Shown here piece after piece: positions 24,432 to 32,756 of a stretch of 64,000 nt of DNA; within the stretch, counting starts at the first letter, position 1; each line of letters opens with the position of its first letter. This DNA comes from JBCKUK01 sp038924905 (lineage in GTDB: Bacteria > Pseudomonadota > Gammaproteobacteria > Burkholderiales > Methylophilaceae): contig JBCKUK010000003.1 in the NCBI GenBank assembly GCA_038924905.1, positions 1 to 64,000 of the forward strand. The letters run 5' to 3'. Under the pieces are notes generated by a model that did no database searches, was not told the origin of the DNA, and saw nothing but the letters and a program-made list of their open reading frames with translations. The translations under genes were made by a program, and so were the position numbers.

Positions 24432-26051
24432 ATGAGCTATCAAGTTCTTGCCCGAAAATGGCGCCCCAAATCGTTTGAAGCGCTCGTAGGGCAAGAGCAT
24501 GTGGTACGTGCGCTCAGTAATGCGCTTGAGCAGCAACGTCTGCACCACGCCTATTTGTTCACCGGCACCCGCGGCGTTGGCAAAACCACTATCGCACGCA
24601 TTCTGGCTAAATCACTCAATTGCGAAACAGGCATTACGGCTCACCCCTGCGGCATTTGCTCTGCATGCGTGAGTATTGATAATGGCAGTTTTATTGATTA
24701 TGTAGAAATGGATGCGGCTTCCAATCGCGGCATTGATGACATGACATCACTGCTGGAAAAAGCTATTTACGCTCCCAGCCAGGGACGCTTCAAAGTCTAT
24801 ATGCTGGATGAAGTGCATCAGCTTACCGGGCCTGCCTTCAACGCCATGCTAAAAACACTGGAGGAGCCGCCTGAGCACGTAAAATTCATCCTGGCCACCA
24901 CTGACCCGCAAAAAGTGCCTGTGACGGTGCTATCACGCTGCCTGCAATTCAACTTGCGGCAAATGTCCGGCACTTCAATTATTGAATACCTACAGTCCGT
25001 CTTGACGCAAGAAAATATCCCTTATGAGGCTGTCGCTTTACAGCTTATCGCCCGCGGCGCTGCCGGCAGTATGCGCGATGCGCTGTCACTGTTAGACCAG
25101 GCCATTGCCTATGGTGCCAATACGGTAAAAGAGCAAGAAGTACGTGCCATGCTGGGCGCGATTGATCAAAGCTATTTGTTCGAGCTTTTACAGTCACTGG
25201 TCAACCACGATGGTGCCGCTTTGATGACACAGGCCAGGGCAATGGAACAGCGCAGCCTGTCATTTGATGCCGCACTGGTTGATTTAGCCAATTTATTGCA
25301 CCAGATTGCTGTGGCACAGACTGTGCCTGAGAGTATTGCCAGTGACTTACCCGAACGTGGTTTGCTGCTGGATTTGGCACAAAAATTAAGCGCAGAACAG
25401 GTGCAGTTGTATTACCAAATCGCCCTTTTGGGTCGGCGCGACTTGGGGCTGGCGCCTGATGAATTTGCCGGCTTTACCATGAGCTTGATGCGCATGTTGG
25501 CCTTTTCACCAAACGAAACTGTTGCCTCAAGAACACAGGCTGCGGAGGTGCAACCCCTGAAATCTCCGCCTTCAAACAAGCCTCCTCTAGCCGCTTCAAC
25601 TGTTGCCGCTGTGCCGATAACAGAAGTGCCAGAGGCTGAGCCAGCTATAGCAGCATCTGCGCCCTCTCCTGCCTTATTTGACGGCAACTGGCGTGGTCTG
25701 GTAGATCAGCTCAAGCTGGGCTTGGCACGGGCGCTGGCGCAAAACTGCGAATTGGTAAGCTTTGATGAAAATCACATTTATTTGAGCATACCGCAAGCGC
25801 AAAAGCATCTGCTGGAGCAAGGCTGCCAGGATAAGCTGGGTGTTGCCATTGCGCAGCACTTCGACAAAAAAATAAAACTACATTTTGAAGGTGGCGGCAC
25901 CGGCAACACGCCTGCAGAGCAAATCGGCCAGGAAAAAGCCACGCTGCAATCCAAGGCAGTAGCAGCGATAGAACAAGATGGCTTTGTGCAGGCTTTGGTT
26001 AAGGATTTCGGCGCGCAGATTATCCCTTCCAGCATTAAACCTATCCAGTAA
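24432..26051 (+). CDS. dnaX: DNA polymerase III subunits tau/gamma
   Basis: 539 residues. It starts MSYQVLARKWRPKSFEALVGQEHVV, with Walker A GTRGVGKTT, a zinc module (CETGITAHPCGICSACVSI), Walker B YMLDEVHQL and the sensor TTDPQKVPVTVLSRC. After residue ~360 comes a Pro/Ala-rich linker, then a C-terminal domain V-like region. The protein is the clamp-loader motor, and tau couples the polymerases to DnaB, which is also encoded in this window. It is shorter than E. coli tau (643). I saw no convincing A AAA AAG slippage site, so whether gamma is made is unclear. It begins the dnaX-ybaB-recR operon. Confidence 0.97.
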   Translation: MSYQVLARKWRPKSFEALVGQEHVVRALSNALEQQRLHHAYLFTGTRGVGKTTIARILAKSLNCETGITAHPCGICSACVSIDNGSFIDYVEMDAASNRGIDDMTSLLEKAIYAPSQGRFKVYMLDEVHQLTGPAFNAMLKTLEEPPEHVKFILATTDPQKVPVTVLSRCLQFNLRQMSGTSIIEYLQSVLTQENIPYEAVALQLIARGAAGSMRDALSLLDQAIAYGANTVKEQEVRAMLGAIDQSYLFELLQSLVNHDGAALMTQARAMEQRSLSFDAALVDLANLLHQIAVAQTVPESIASDLPERGLLLDLAQKLSAEQVQLYYQIALLGRRDLGLAPDEFAGFTMSLMRMLAFSPNETVASRTQAAEVQPLKSPPSNKPPLAASTVAAVPITEVPEAEPAIAASAPSPALFDGNWRGLVDQLKLGLARALAQNCELVSFDENHIYLSIPQAQKHLLEQGCQDKLGVAIAQHFDKKIKLHFEGGGTGNTPAEQIGQEKATLQSKAVAAIEQDGFVQALVKDFGAQIIPSSIKPIQ

Positions 26052-26097
26052 GACGCTCTGGTATTTTTGGTGCTTTTAATTGATTGAGGAGAAAAAT

Positions 26098-26409
26098 ATG
26101 ATGAAGGGCGGCATGGGCAACCTGATGAAACAAGCCCAGCAAATGCAGGAAAACATGAAAAAAGCCCAGGCAGAACTAGCCAGCGTTGAGGTAGAGGGCA
26201 CAGCAAGCTCTGGCATGGTAAAAGTGTTGATCACTTGCAGCAACAAGGTAAAACGCGTGAGCATAGACGACAGCCTAATGGGTGATGATAAAGAAATGCT
26301 GGAAGACCTCATCGTACTCGCCTTGAATGATGCAATCAGCAAGGCAGAAGCTACCTCACAACAGCGTATGGCCGGCTTTATGCCTGCCGGAATGAAACTG
26401 CCGTTTTAA
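26098..26409 (+). CDS. ybaB: Nucleoid-associated protein YbaB/EbfC family
   Basis: 103 residues from ATG 26098, chosen because GAGGAG lies 7-8 bases upstream; an in-frame ATG/ATT further left would include that ribosome-binding site. It has MKGGMGNLMKQAQQMQENMKKAQAEL, the amphipathic helix, then VEGTASSGMVKVLITCSNKVKRVSIDDSL and LNDAISKAEATSQQRMAG. The protein is a small dimeric DNA-binding protein. It lies between dnaX and recR as in most bacteria, with the recR start 12 bases after its stop. Confidence 0.95.
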   Translation: MMKGGMGNLMKQAQQMQENMKKAQAELASVEVEGTASSGMVKVLITCSNKVKRVSIDDSLMGDDKEMLEDLIVLALNDAISKAEATSQQRMAGFMPAGMKLPF

Positions 26410-26421
26410 GCAGTTTGTCAG

Positions 26422-27021
26422 ATGAAAAACCCGCCAGCCATTGAGCAGCTAGTAGAAGCATTGCGCTGCCTGCCTGGGGTAGGCCCAAAATCGGCTCTGC
26501 GCATGACCTACCATCTGCTGCAACGCGATCGCAAAGGTGCCAACACGCTGGCGCTGGCTCTGGATAAGGCACTGCAAGTCGTCAGCCATTGCAGCCTGTG
26601 CAACAACTTCAGCGAGCAGCCTGTTTGTCCGGTGTGTGCTTCGCCAAAGCGTGACGGCACTTTGCTATGCGTGGTTGAGATGCCGACCGATTTTATGATG
26701 CTGGAGCAAACTCAGGCTTACCAGGGTATGTATTTCGTACTCATGGGCAGATTATCGCCCCTGGATGGCGTAGGGCCGCGTGAAATTCATCTGGATAAAC
26801 TCATTAAACGTGCGCAAGACGGCGTTGTACAGGAGGTGATACTTGCCACCAACTATACGGTAGAAGGTGAAGCTACGGCGCACTATATCAGCGAGCTGCT
26901 ACGCGCACGCGGCATCAAGGTAAGCCGCATTGCCCGTGGATTGCCGATGGGCGGCGAAATAGAGCATGTAGATAGCGGCACATTGGCACAGGCCATGATG
27001 GAACGCAGGGATGTTCGCTGA
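26422..27021 (+). CDS. recR: Recombination mediator protein RecR
   Basis: 199 residues, standard. It has a helix-hairpin-helix (LRCLPGVGPKSALRMTYHLL), a four-Cys zinc finger (CSLCNNFSEQPVCPVC), then a Toprim domain with LLCVVEMPTDFMMLEQTQAYQGMYFVLMGRLSPLDGVGP and a C-terminal Walker B-like part. RecR with RecF/RecO loads RecA on gapped DNA coated with SSB. It is the last gene of the dnaX-ybaB-recR operon. About 110 bases separate it from the converging gph gene, with a GCTATT/AATAGC hairpin near 27070 but no clear U-run. Confidence 0.97.
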   Translation: MKNPPAIEQLVEALRCLPGVGPKSALRMTYHLLQRDRKGANTLALALDKALQVVSHCSLCNNFSEQPVCPVCASPKRDGTLLCVVEMPTDFMMLEQTQAYQGMYFVLMGRLSPLDGVGPREIHLDKLIKRAQDGVVQEVILATNYTVEGEATAHYISELLRARGIKVSRIARGLPMGGEIEHVDSGTLAQAMMERRDVR

Positions 27022-27134
27022 AATAAATCCAAACTTCCTGTCTTGCTTACCGCATCGTACGGAGCTATTTCAATAGCCCGTGCGGTGGGGATACCCTTTA
27101 CGGGCAGAACTTTGAATTTATAAAAACAGTTGCA

Positions 27135-27782
27135 TTAGATTAAAGGCAACAATTCTAAGGGCGTTTCAATCAAGGCATCAGCGCCCCACTCCAACGGTTT
27201 ATCGGATGTATCAATATAGCCATACAAGGCCACTACGGTGCGCATTCCAGCAGTCTTGCCTGCTTGAATGTCCCGCTCGGCATCACCCACATACATGCAA
27301 TCCTCAGGCTTATTACCGGTCTGGCTACTTGCCAACAAAAGCGTATCAGGATGGGGCTTGGCACGACTAGCGTCGTCGCCACAAACCAGGCAAGCCACAC
27401 GGCCATCCAGACCGATAGCTTTTAACAAGGGTTCGGAAAATCTGCGTGGTTTATTGGTCACTATCCCCCAGCGCAAGTTTTTCTGTTCGATGGCGTCAAG
27501 CAGCTCTGTAGCGCCTTCAAACAGCACTGGAGAATTGGTAAACACTTGATCGTAGAGATCGAGATATTCCTCACGCATTGCGGAGAAATCAGCGTGCTCT
27601 GGTGTCAATCCAAAGCCTGCAGATAATAGTCCTTTGGAGCCATGGGAAGCAAAAGGCCTGATTTGCGACTGTGCTATAGGTGGCAAACCATGACGCTCGC
27701 GCTGCATATTGAGCGCCAAGCCCAAATCTGGTGCAGTGTCCAGCAAGGTGCCGTCTAAATCGAACAGGATTAGTTGTGACAC
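27135..27782 (-). CDS. gph: Phosphoglycolate phosphatase, HAD superfamily
   Basis: 215 residues. HAD motif I is LFDLDGTLLDTAPDL (nucleophile Asp near residue 7), motif II is WGIVTNKPRRFSEPLL, and the motif III/IV region is KPHPDTLLLAS with MYVGDAERDIQAGKTAGM. The cap is of the GPH type. It hydrolyses 2-phosphoglycolate, formed during DNA repair or by oxygenase side reactions. Some members dephosphorylate other small substrates, including MurNAc-6-P. The start is GTG at 27782, 4 bases after the ubiG stop, and the ubiG-gph pair is conserved in betaproteobacteria. Confidence 0.88.
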   Translation of the reverse strand: MSQLILFDLDGTLLDTAPDLGLALNMQRERHGLPPIAQSQIRPFASHGSKGLLSAGFGLTPEHADFSAMREEYLDLYDQVFTNSPVLFEGATELLDAIEQKNLRWGIVTNKPRRFSEPLLKAIGLDGRVACLVCGDDASRAKPHPDTLLLASSQTGNKPEDCMYVGDAERDIQAGKTAGMRTVVALYGYIDTSDKPLEWGADALIETPLELLPLI

Positions 27783-27786
27783 AGCG

Positions 27787-28506
27787 CTACTTCACCATAT
27801 GCAAAATATAGTTGACCGACACATCTTCACCCAGCCAGTAATGTTGGGTAAGCGGGTTGTAGCTCATACCCTGCATCCCGGCAACAGATAAACCAGCCTC
27901 GCGTGCCCAGCAGGATAATTCAGAAGGTTTGATGAATTTTTCATATTGATGCGTTCCCCGGGGTAATAGATTCAGCACATATTCTGCGCCAATAACAGCA
28001 AGCAGATAGGCCTTGGGGTTACGGTTGATGGTAGAAAAAAACACTGCCCCGCCAGGTTTAACCAGCAACGCACAGGCTTGCACAATGGCAGCCGGGGACG
28101 GCACATGCTCCAGCAGTTCCATACAGGTTACAACATCAAAACTTTCTGGCATTTCCTGTGCTAAATCTTCAGCCGAGATTAAGCGATAATCAACTTTTGC
28201 GCCGCTTTCCAATTGATGCAGCTCTGCAACCTTGAGCGCTTTCTCGCCCAAATCTATGCCGGTTACTTTGGCGCCTTTTTGACTCATGGCTTCAGACAGA
28301 ATACCGCCGCCACAACCTATATCGAGCACTCGCTTGCCTTTCAGACCAGCAAGCTTGTCAATGTAATTCAGCCGTAACGGATTAATTTCATGCAGTGGTT
28401 TGAACTCGCCGCCATTGTCCCACCAACGGTGAGCCAACGCCGAAAACTTCTGTAGCTCGGCGGGGTCAGCGTTTACGCTTTGTGTGGATTGAGTTTTGGT
28501 TGCCAT
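27787..28506 (-). CDS. ubiG: Ubiquinone biosynthesis O-methyltransferase UbiG
   Basis: 239 residues. Class I SAM methyltransferase: ALAHRWWDNGGEFKPLHEINPLRLNYI (the diagnostic UbiG start), motif I VLDIGCGGGILSEAMSQKGAKVTGID, DVVTCMELLEHVPSP and FFSTINRNPKAYLLAVIGAEYVLNLLPRGTHQYEKFIKPSEL. It carries out both O-methylations in ubiquinone synthesis, at the inner-membrane face. Its first 34 bases overlap the 3' end of the upstream amidohydrolase gene, implying coupled translation. gph follows after 4 bases. Confidence 0.97.
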   Translation of the reverse strand: MATKTQSTQSVNADPAELQKFSALAHRWWDNGGEFKPLHEINPLRLNYIDKLAGLKGKRVLDIGCGGGILSEAMSQKGAKVTGIDLGEKALKVAELHQLESGAKVDYRLISAEDLAQEMPESFDVVTCMELLEHVPSPAAIVQACALLVKPGGAVFFSTINRNPKAYLLAVIGAEYVLNLLPRGTHQYEKFIKPSELSCWAREAGLSVAGMQGMSYNPLTQHYWLGEDVSVNYILHMVK

Positions 28507-29840
28507 ATGGCCGTAATTTCCTTTAATTCTGCGGGTTCTATATTGGCATAGATACCATCCTGGCCATTAAGTTTTTGCCCAGAAACCTTCTGATAACGCA
28601 ACTCGCCTGCGACCCAAACATGGCTTACATGTTCACGGCCACATACATAAATCAAGTGTGACAAAGGATCAAAACAAGGCAAAGTTTCCGCATCTGCAAT
28701 TCTTACGGCTGCAAGATCAGCCATCTTGCCAATCTCAATTGAGCCAATTTTATCATCCAGGCCAAGCGCCCTTGCAGCGTTAATTGTCGCCATCTCAAGC
28801 GCCTGCGTAGCTGGCAGCGTTGCTGCATCACCACTCACCCCTTTTGCCAGCAATGCGGCCAAACGCATCTCGGCAAACATATCCAGGCGATTATTGCTGG
28901 CAGCGCCATCGGTGCCAAGACCAATATTGATGCCTGCCTCCAGCATCTTTGTAATGGGCGCTATACCACTGGCAAGTTTCAAATTAGAAGTTGGGCAGTG
29001 TGCAACATGGCAGCCATATTCAGCCATCATTTCAATTTCATTCGGCTCCATTTGTACACAATGGGCAGCCACCAAATTCGGCCCCAGCATGCCAAAATCG
29101 GCCAGCCTTTGCAGAGGGCGCACCCCATGCTGCGCTATTCCTTGTGCAATTTCGTCCTGCGTTTCATGCAAATGGACATGGATACCCAAACCAAGCTGTT
29201 CCGCATAAGTAATCACCTTCTCAAAGGTGCGATTCTCTATAGTATAAGGTGCATGCGGCGCCAGGCTGGAAGTCAACAGGGGATTGCCGCGCCAGCTATC
29301 TCGCGCATCAAGACCTTTTTGTAGGTAGTCATCGGCATCATTAGCATAATTAGACGGAAACTCAAGCACAAGCAAACCAAGGTTTGCACGCATCCCCATT
29401 TGCATAGCTGCTTCGGCCGCCGCCTGCGGGTAGAAGTACATATCATTAAAACAGGTCACGCCGCCGCCCAGCATTTCAGCGCAGCCCAGTAAAGTGCCGT
29501 CACGCACAAAGCGTTCAGAGACCAATTCTTTTTCTGCTGGCCAGATATGCGCTTGCAGCCATGTCATTAGCGGCAGATCATCCGCCAGTCCGCGCATCAG
29601 GCTCATGGCCGCGTGAGTGTGGAGATTAATCAGCCCCGGAATTAATATATGTTCATCGAGATTGATGATTTGCCCGGCAGAGTAACGCTGTCTGGCAAGC
29701 TCTGTAGGCAGCACGTCAATAATGGAAGATTGATTCACCACCACCGTAGTGCGTTCCAGCAATTGCCCCTGAGGCACGGCAGGCGCCACCCAGCGCGCCT
29801 CTATTGCAAGATCAATTGGTTTTAATGGGTGTTTGGTCAT
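28473..29840 (-). CDS. mtaD: TRZ/ATZ-family amidohydrolase, probable 5'-methylthioadenosine/S-adenosylhomocysteine deaminase
   Basis: 455 residues. It is a metal-dependent amidohydrolase with HTHAAMSLMRGLADDLPLMTWL (HxH metal site), HVHLHETQDE, AHCVQMEPNE, CPTSNLKLASGIAP and the final Asp in GLGTDGAASNNRLDMFAEMR. This pattern belongs to the MTA/SAH deaminase branch, which turns methylthioadenosine into methylthioinosine, or SAH into S-inosylhomocysteine. A methylthioinosine-type phosphorylase (mtnP, 42196-42942) fits as the next enzyme. The UbiG reaction makes SAH, so co-transcription with ubiG makes sense. A terminator lies only 14 bases before the start, and no good ribosome-binding site is seen. 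Chlorohydrolase relatives cannot be excluded. Confidence 0.8.
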   Translation of the reverse strand: MTKHPLKPIDLAIEARWVAPAVPQGQLLERTTVVVNQSSIIDVLPTELARQRYSAGQIINLDEHILIPGLINLHTHAAMSLMRGLADDLPLMTWLQAHIWPAEKELVSERFVRDGTLLGCAEMLGGGVTCFNDMYFYPQAAAEAAMQMGMRANLGLLVLEFPSNYANDADDYLQKGLDARDSWRGNPLLTSSLAPHAPYTIENRTFEKVITYAEQLGLGIHVHLHETQDEIAQGIAQHGVRPLQRLADFGMLGPNLVAAHCVQMEPNEIEMMAEYGCHVAHCPTSNLKLASGIAPITKMLEAGINIGLGTDGAASNNRLDMFAEMRLAALLAKGVSGDAATLPATQALEMATINAARALGLDDKIGSIEIGKMADLAAVRIADAETLPCFDPLSHLIYVCGREHVSHVWVAGELRYQKVSGQKLNGQDGIYANIEPAELKEITAIWQPKLNPHKA

Positions 29841-29853
29841 AAGTTTTGTACAT

Positions 29854-29880
29854 AAAAAAGCCCCGCTCCGCGGGGATTTT
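29854..29880 (-). terminator. Rho-independent terminator after the ompA remnant
   Basis: On the minus strand CCCCGC pairs with GCGGGG in a short hairpin followed by TTTTTT. It lies between the ompA-like remnant and the amidohydrolase start, so it should isolate the mtaD-ubiG-gph unit from purA transcription. Confidence 0.75.
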
Positions 29881-29910
29881 CATTATGCGGCTACATTATT
29901 AGCCGCTATA

Positions 29911-30010
29911 TTACTGGCAACCGTCTCGTTTGCTACGAGTTGCCTGAATTTCAACACGGCGATTTGGCGCCAGGCATTCGCGCAAATAATGCCCGGAGCC
30001 AGTGAGTGCC
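29911..30010 (-). pseudogene. C-terminal remnant of an OmpA-family protein
   Basis: In one minus-strand frame the sequence reads GALTGSGHYLRECLAPNRRV then EIQATRSKRDGCQ and a stop. CLAPNRRVEI is the typical end of the OmpA peptidoglycan-binding domain in betaproteobacteria. Nothing further upstream matches; purA starts to overlap within 40 bases. In many relatives an intact ompA precedes ubiG, so this is the tail of a deleted ompA. About 33 codons remain. The short length keeps confidence moderate. Confidence 0.5.
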
Positions 30011-30046
30011 CCAGGCCAAGCGCTGCTCAATGACCGGCTTCAAGGC

Positions 30047-31369
30047 TCATTCCATGAACGGGTGACGCAAGACAATGGTTTCATCGCGCTCAGGGCCGGT
30101 GGAAACAATGGCCAATGGGACTTCACACAAAGTCTCCAGGCACTTGAGGTAGTTTTGTGCGTGGACTGGTAAATCTTCCCAACGTTTTACACCAAAAGTA
30201 CTTTCGCGCCAGCCAGGCATCAGCTCATAAATCGGTTCACAACGTGACACATCATCAGCGCCTACCGGCAACAAATCAACAACTTTTCCATCCAGCTTGT
30301 AGCCAGTGCAGATTTCAAGCTCTTCAAGGCCGTCCAGCACATCCAGCTTGGTAATGCATAATCCGGTCAGGCCATTGATGCGCGCCGAACGGCGCAGTGC
30401 GGCAGCGTCAAACCAGCCACAGCGCCTTTTACGGCCCGTTACTGTGCCAATTTCACGGCCCTTGTTGGACATCTGGTGGCCGGGCACGCCGCTGGTTTCA
30501 ATATCCAACTCGCTGGGGAAAGGCCCGCCGCCGACACGCGTAGTGTAAGCCTTGGTGATGCCCAGTACATAGTGCAGCATGCTTGGACCAACGCCGGTGC
30601 CTGCGGAAGCCTGGCCAGCAACACAATTGGATGAAGTCACAAATGGGTAGGTGCCATGGTCAACATCCAGCAGCGTGCCCTGTGCGCCTTCAAACAGCAG
30701 ATTGTGGCCCAGCTTGTGTGCGTCGTACAGCGCCGCCGAAACGTCGGTCACCAGGGGTAGCAACGCGTCAGCGCGGCTCAGGGCAGAATCAAGCTCGGCC
30801 TGGTAGTCTACCGCTTCTACCTGGAGGAGCTTGGTGAGCACAAAGTTGTGATAATCCATGACTTCGCGTAGTTTTTCTGCAAAGCGCTCCGGATAAAACA
30901 GGTCGTATAGCCTTAAGGCGCGGCGCGCAACCTTGTCTTCGTACGCGGGGCCTATGCCTTTGCCGGTGGTGCCTATCTTGTTATCCACGCTGCGCGCGGC
31001 TTCACGCGCCAAATCCAGGCGAACGTGATAGCCCATGATAAGCGGGCAACCCGGGCTGACTTTCAGGCGCGGGCGAACCTCGATGCCTTCTTTTTCAAGG
31101 CCGTAAATTTCCTTGAGCAAATGACCGGTATCCAGCACCACGCCGTTACCGATGTAGCATTGAATACCGGCACGCACGATGCCGGAAGGCACCAGATTAA
31201 GCTTGTATTCGCGCTGACTTGTGCCTTGACCAATTACCAGGGTATGTCCGGCATTATGCCCGCCCTGGAATCTCACCACACCTTGCGCGTGGTCAGTCAG
31301 CCAATCAACGATCTTGCCTTTGCCTTCGTCACCCCACTGCGTGCCAACCACTACTACATTCTTGCCCAT
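30047..31369 (-). CDS. purA: Adenylosuccinate synthetase
   Basis: 440 residues from ATG 31369 (MGKNVVVVGTQWGDEGKGK). An in-frame TTG two codons earlier overlaps the hisZ stop and is less likely. The GTP loop GDEGKGKIVDWL, catalytic GGHNAGHT, IGTTGKGIGPAYEDK, QGTLLDVDHGTYPFVTSSNC and GRKRRCGWFDA are all present. It catalyses the first committed step of AMP synthesis, IMP plus Asp to adenylosuccinate, in the cytosol. It follows hisZ with a 2-base gap, at the end of the hfq-hflXKC-hisZ-purA cluster typical of betaproteobacteria. Confidence 0.98.
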   Translation of the reverse strand: MGKNVVVVGTQWGDEGKGKIVDWLTDHAQGVVRFQGGHNAGHTLVIGQGTSQREYKLNLVPSGIVRAGIQCYIGNGVVLDTGHLLKEIYGLEKEGIEVRPRLKVSPGCPLIMGYHVRLDLAREAARSVDNKIGTTGKGIGPAYEDKVARRALRLYDLFYPERFAEKLREVMDYHNFVLTKLLQVEAVDYQAELDSALSRADALLPLVTDVSAALYDAHKLGHNLLFEGAQGTLLDVDHGTYPFVTSSNCVAGQASAGTGVGPSMLHYVLGITKAYTTRVGGGPFPSELDIETSGVPGHQMSNKGREIGTVTGRKRRCGWFDAAALRRSARINGLTGLCITKLDVLDGLEELEICTGYKLDGKVVDLLPVGADDVSRCEPIYELMPGWRESTFGVKRWEDLPVHAQNYLKCLETLCEVPLAIVSTGPERDETIVLRHPFME

Positions 31370-31371
31370 GT

Positions 31372-32538
31372 TCAACCTTTTTTGCCAGCGGGGACAACTT
31401 CCCAGCCTGAATCTGTTTTGACCAGCAGGCGATCACAATTCAGTTCTGCCTTGTGCACCTCATGGCCGGGTAATTCTTGCACTACTATCTGCCCGCTTGC
31501 GCGTAGCGCATCAATCTTGACAAGCAAGTCAGCGGCATCGCTGCATGGAGCCAGAATGCCTTTTTGCAGCTCTGCCAATGGCAACGCTGCGACCAACCCG
31601 CGCAAATCAAGACTAAAACCCGTAGCTGGACGTGCCCGACCAAATGCGAGACCTACTTCGTCATAGCGGCCACCCAGTGCCAAAGTCCCTGTAGAGCCCT
31701 GCGCATAGGCGGCAAACAACATGCCGCTGTGGTAGTGATAACCGCGCAATTCGGCTAGATCAAAACCCACAGCTATGCCTAAGTCAGTCAATCCTTCACT
31801 CGCTTGTCGCAACTCTTGCAACGCCTGTTTTATTTCAGGAGTTTTTGGCAGGCGTTTGGCGGCCGCATCCAGCACTTTTGCATCACCATTCAGCTCGGTT
31901 AAAGCACAAAGTGCATCACGCGTACTCGTATCGAGATCTGTGGCCAGGCTGCCTACAGCGGATTGGTCTTTGCTTTGCAGCGCCGCGTATAGGTCATGTT
32001 CCAGAGACTGGCTGATCTTGCTTTGGCTAACCAGACTACCAAAAATCCCGACATGGCTAAAATCGACCAGCAGCGATTTAACGCCTGCTGTCTGCAAGAC
32101 TTTTACCATCAGCCGCTGGATTTCAATATCACCCTCAACTCCTGCGTGGCCAAACAGCTCAGCGCCCAGTTGCAGCGGTTGCCGCGTTTGTGCAAGGCCG
32201 TCAGGCTTGGTGCGCAGCACGCTATCGGCGTAGCACAGTCTTGTTACGCCCTGGTTATTGAGCATGTGCGCATCTATGCGCGCAGCCTGCGGGGTTATAT
32301 CGGCGCGCACACCCATGAGGCGGCCAGTGAGTTGATCAACCACTTTGAAAGTCGCCAAATCCAGATCATGGCCGACACCGGTAATCAGCGATTCCAGATA
32401 TTCCAGTAGCGGTGGGATAACGAATTGATAGCCATGCACATGAAATAAATCAAGCAGGCGTCGGCGCAACACCTCTATGCGCGCAGCCTCGGTGGGAAGT
32501 ACGTCTTCAATATACTCAGGAAGAACCCAGTTACGCAT
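31372..32538 (-). CDS. hisZ: ATP phosphoribosyltransferase regulatory subunit
   Basis: 388 residues from ATG 32538 (MRNWVLPEYIEDVLPTEAAR, the conserved start). A longer frame exists but lacks support. It is a paralog of class II histidyl-tRNA synthetase without the anticodon domain: FVIPPLLEYLESL, KVVDQLTGRLMGVRADITPQAAR, GYHYHSGMLFAAYAQG and GGRYDEVGLAFGRARPATGFSLDLR. It combines with the short-form HisG to begin histidine synthesis and give feedback control. Its presence predicts a short hisG elsewhere. It sits between DUF2065 and purA. Confidence 0.95.
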   Translation of the reverse strand: MRNWVLPEYIEDVLPTEAARIEVLRRRLLDLFHVHGYQFVIPPLLEYLESLITGVGHDLDLATFKVVDQLTGRLMGVRADITPQAARIDAHMLNNQGVTRLCYADSVLRTKPDGLAQTRQPLQLGAELFGHAGVEGDIEIQRLMVKVLQTAGVKSLLVDFSHVGIFGSLVSQSKISQSLEHDLYAALQSKDQSAVGSLATDLDTSTRDALCALTELNGDAKVLDAAAKRLPKTPEIKQALQELRQASEGLTDLGIAVGFDLAELRGYHYHSGMLFAAYAQGSTGTLALGGRYDEVGLAFGRARPATGFSLDLRGLVAALPLAELQKGILAPCSDAADLLVKIDALRASGQIVVQELPGHEVHKAELNCDRLLVKTDSGWEVVPAGKKG

Positions 32539-32551
32539 TTTTAATCTATTT

Positions 32552-32740
32552 TTATGAGCGAACAATCAAGATCAGCAATAATCCGGCAAGCATCGAAATA
32601 ATACCGATAAAACGTAGCTGCCCATCGTTAAGCGCTATCATGCGCTGAAAAGTATGCCGCCATGTTTTGGGCGCTATCAGCGGCAATACACCTTCCAGCA
32701 CTAACATCAAGCCAAAAGCTGTTAAAAGTGTCGTATTCAA
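32552..32740 (-). CDS. DUF2065 small membrane protein (YjeT-like)
   Basis: 62 residues from TTG 32740 (MNTTLLTAFGLMLVLEGVLP), with AGGG about 7 bases upstream. Two membrane helices (TAFGLMLVLEGVLPLIAP and FIGIISMLAGLLLILIV) flank a basic loop, KTWRHTFQRMIALNDGQLR. This matches DUF2065, found beside hflC in E. coli (YjeT) and many proteobacteria. Its function is unknown; position suggests a link to the HflKC complex or FtsH. It starts 16 bases after hflC and ends 13 bases before hisZ. Confidence 0.85.
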   Translation of the reverse strand: MNTTLLTAFGLMLVLEGVLPLIAPKTWRHTFQRMIALNDGQLRFIGIISMLAGLLLILIVRS

Positions 32741-32756
32741 GCTGACCCTGCTGTCG

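Noticed and set aside
25860..25880. A-run in dnaX as a programmed frameshift site for gamma
   Set aside because: The A-rich stretch lies near the C terminus, far from the usual tau/gamma boundary, and has no following hairpin that I could see.
27049..27090. Terminator between recR and gph
   Set aside because: A hairpin (GCTATT/AATAGC inside ACCGCA/TGCGGT) is present but without a U-run, so it was not listed as a terminator.
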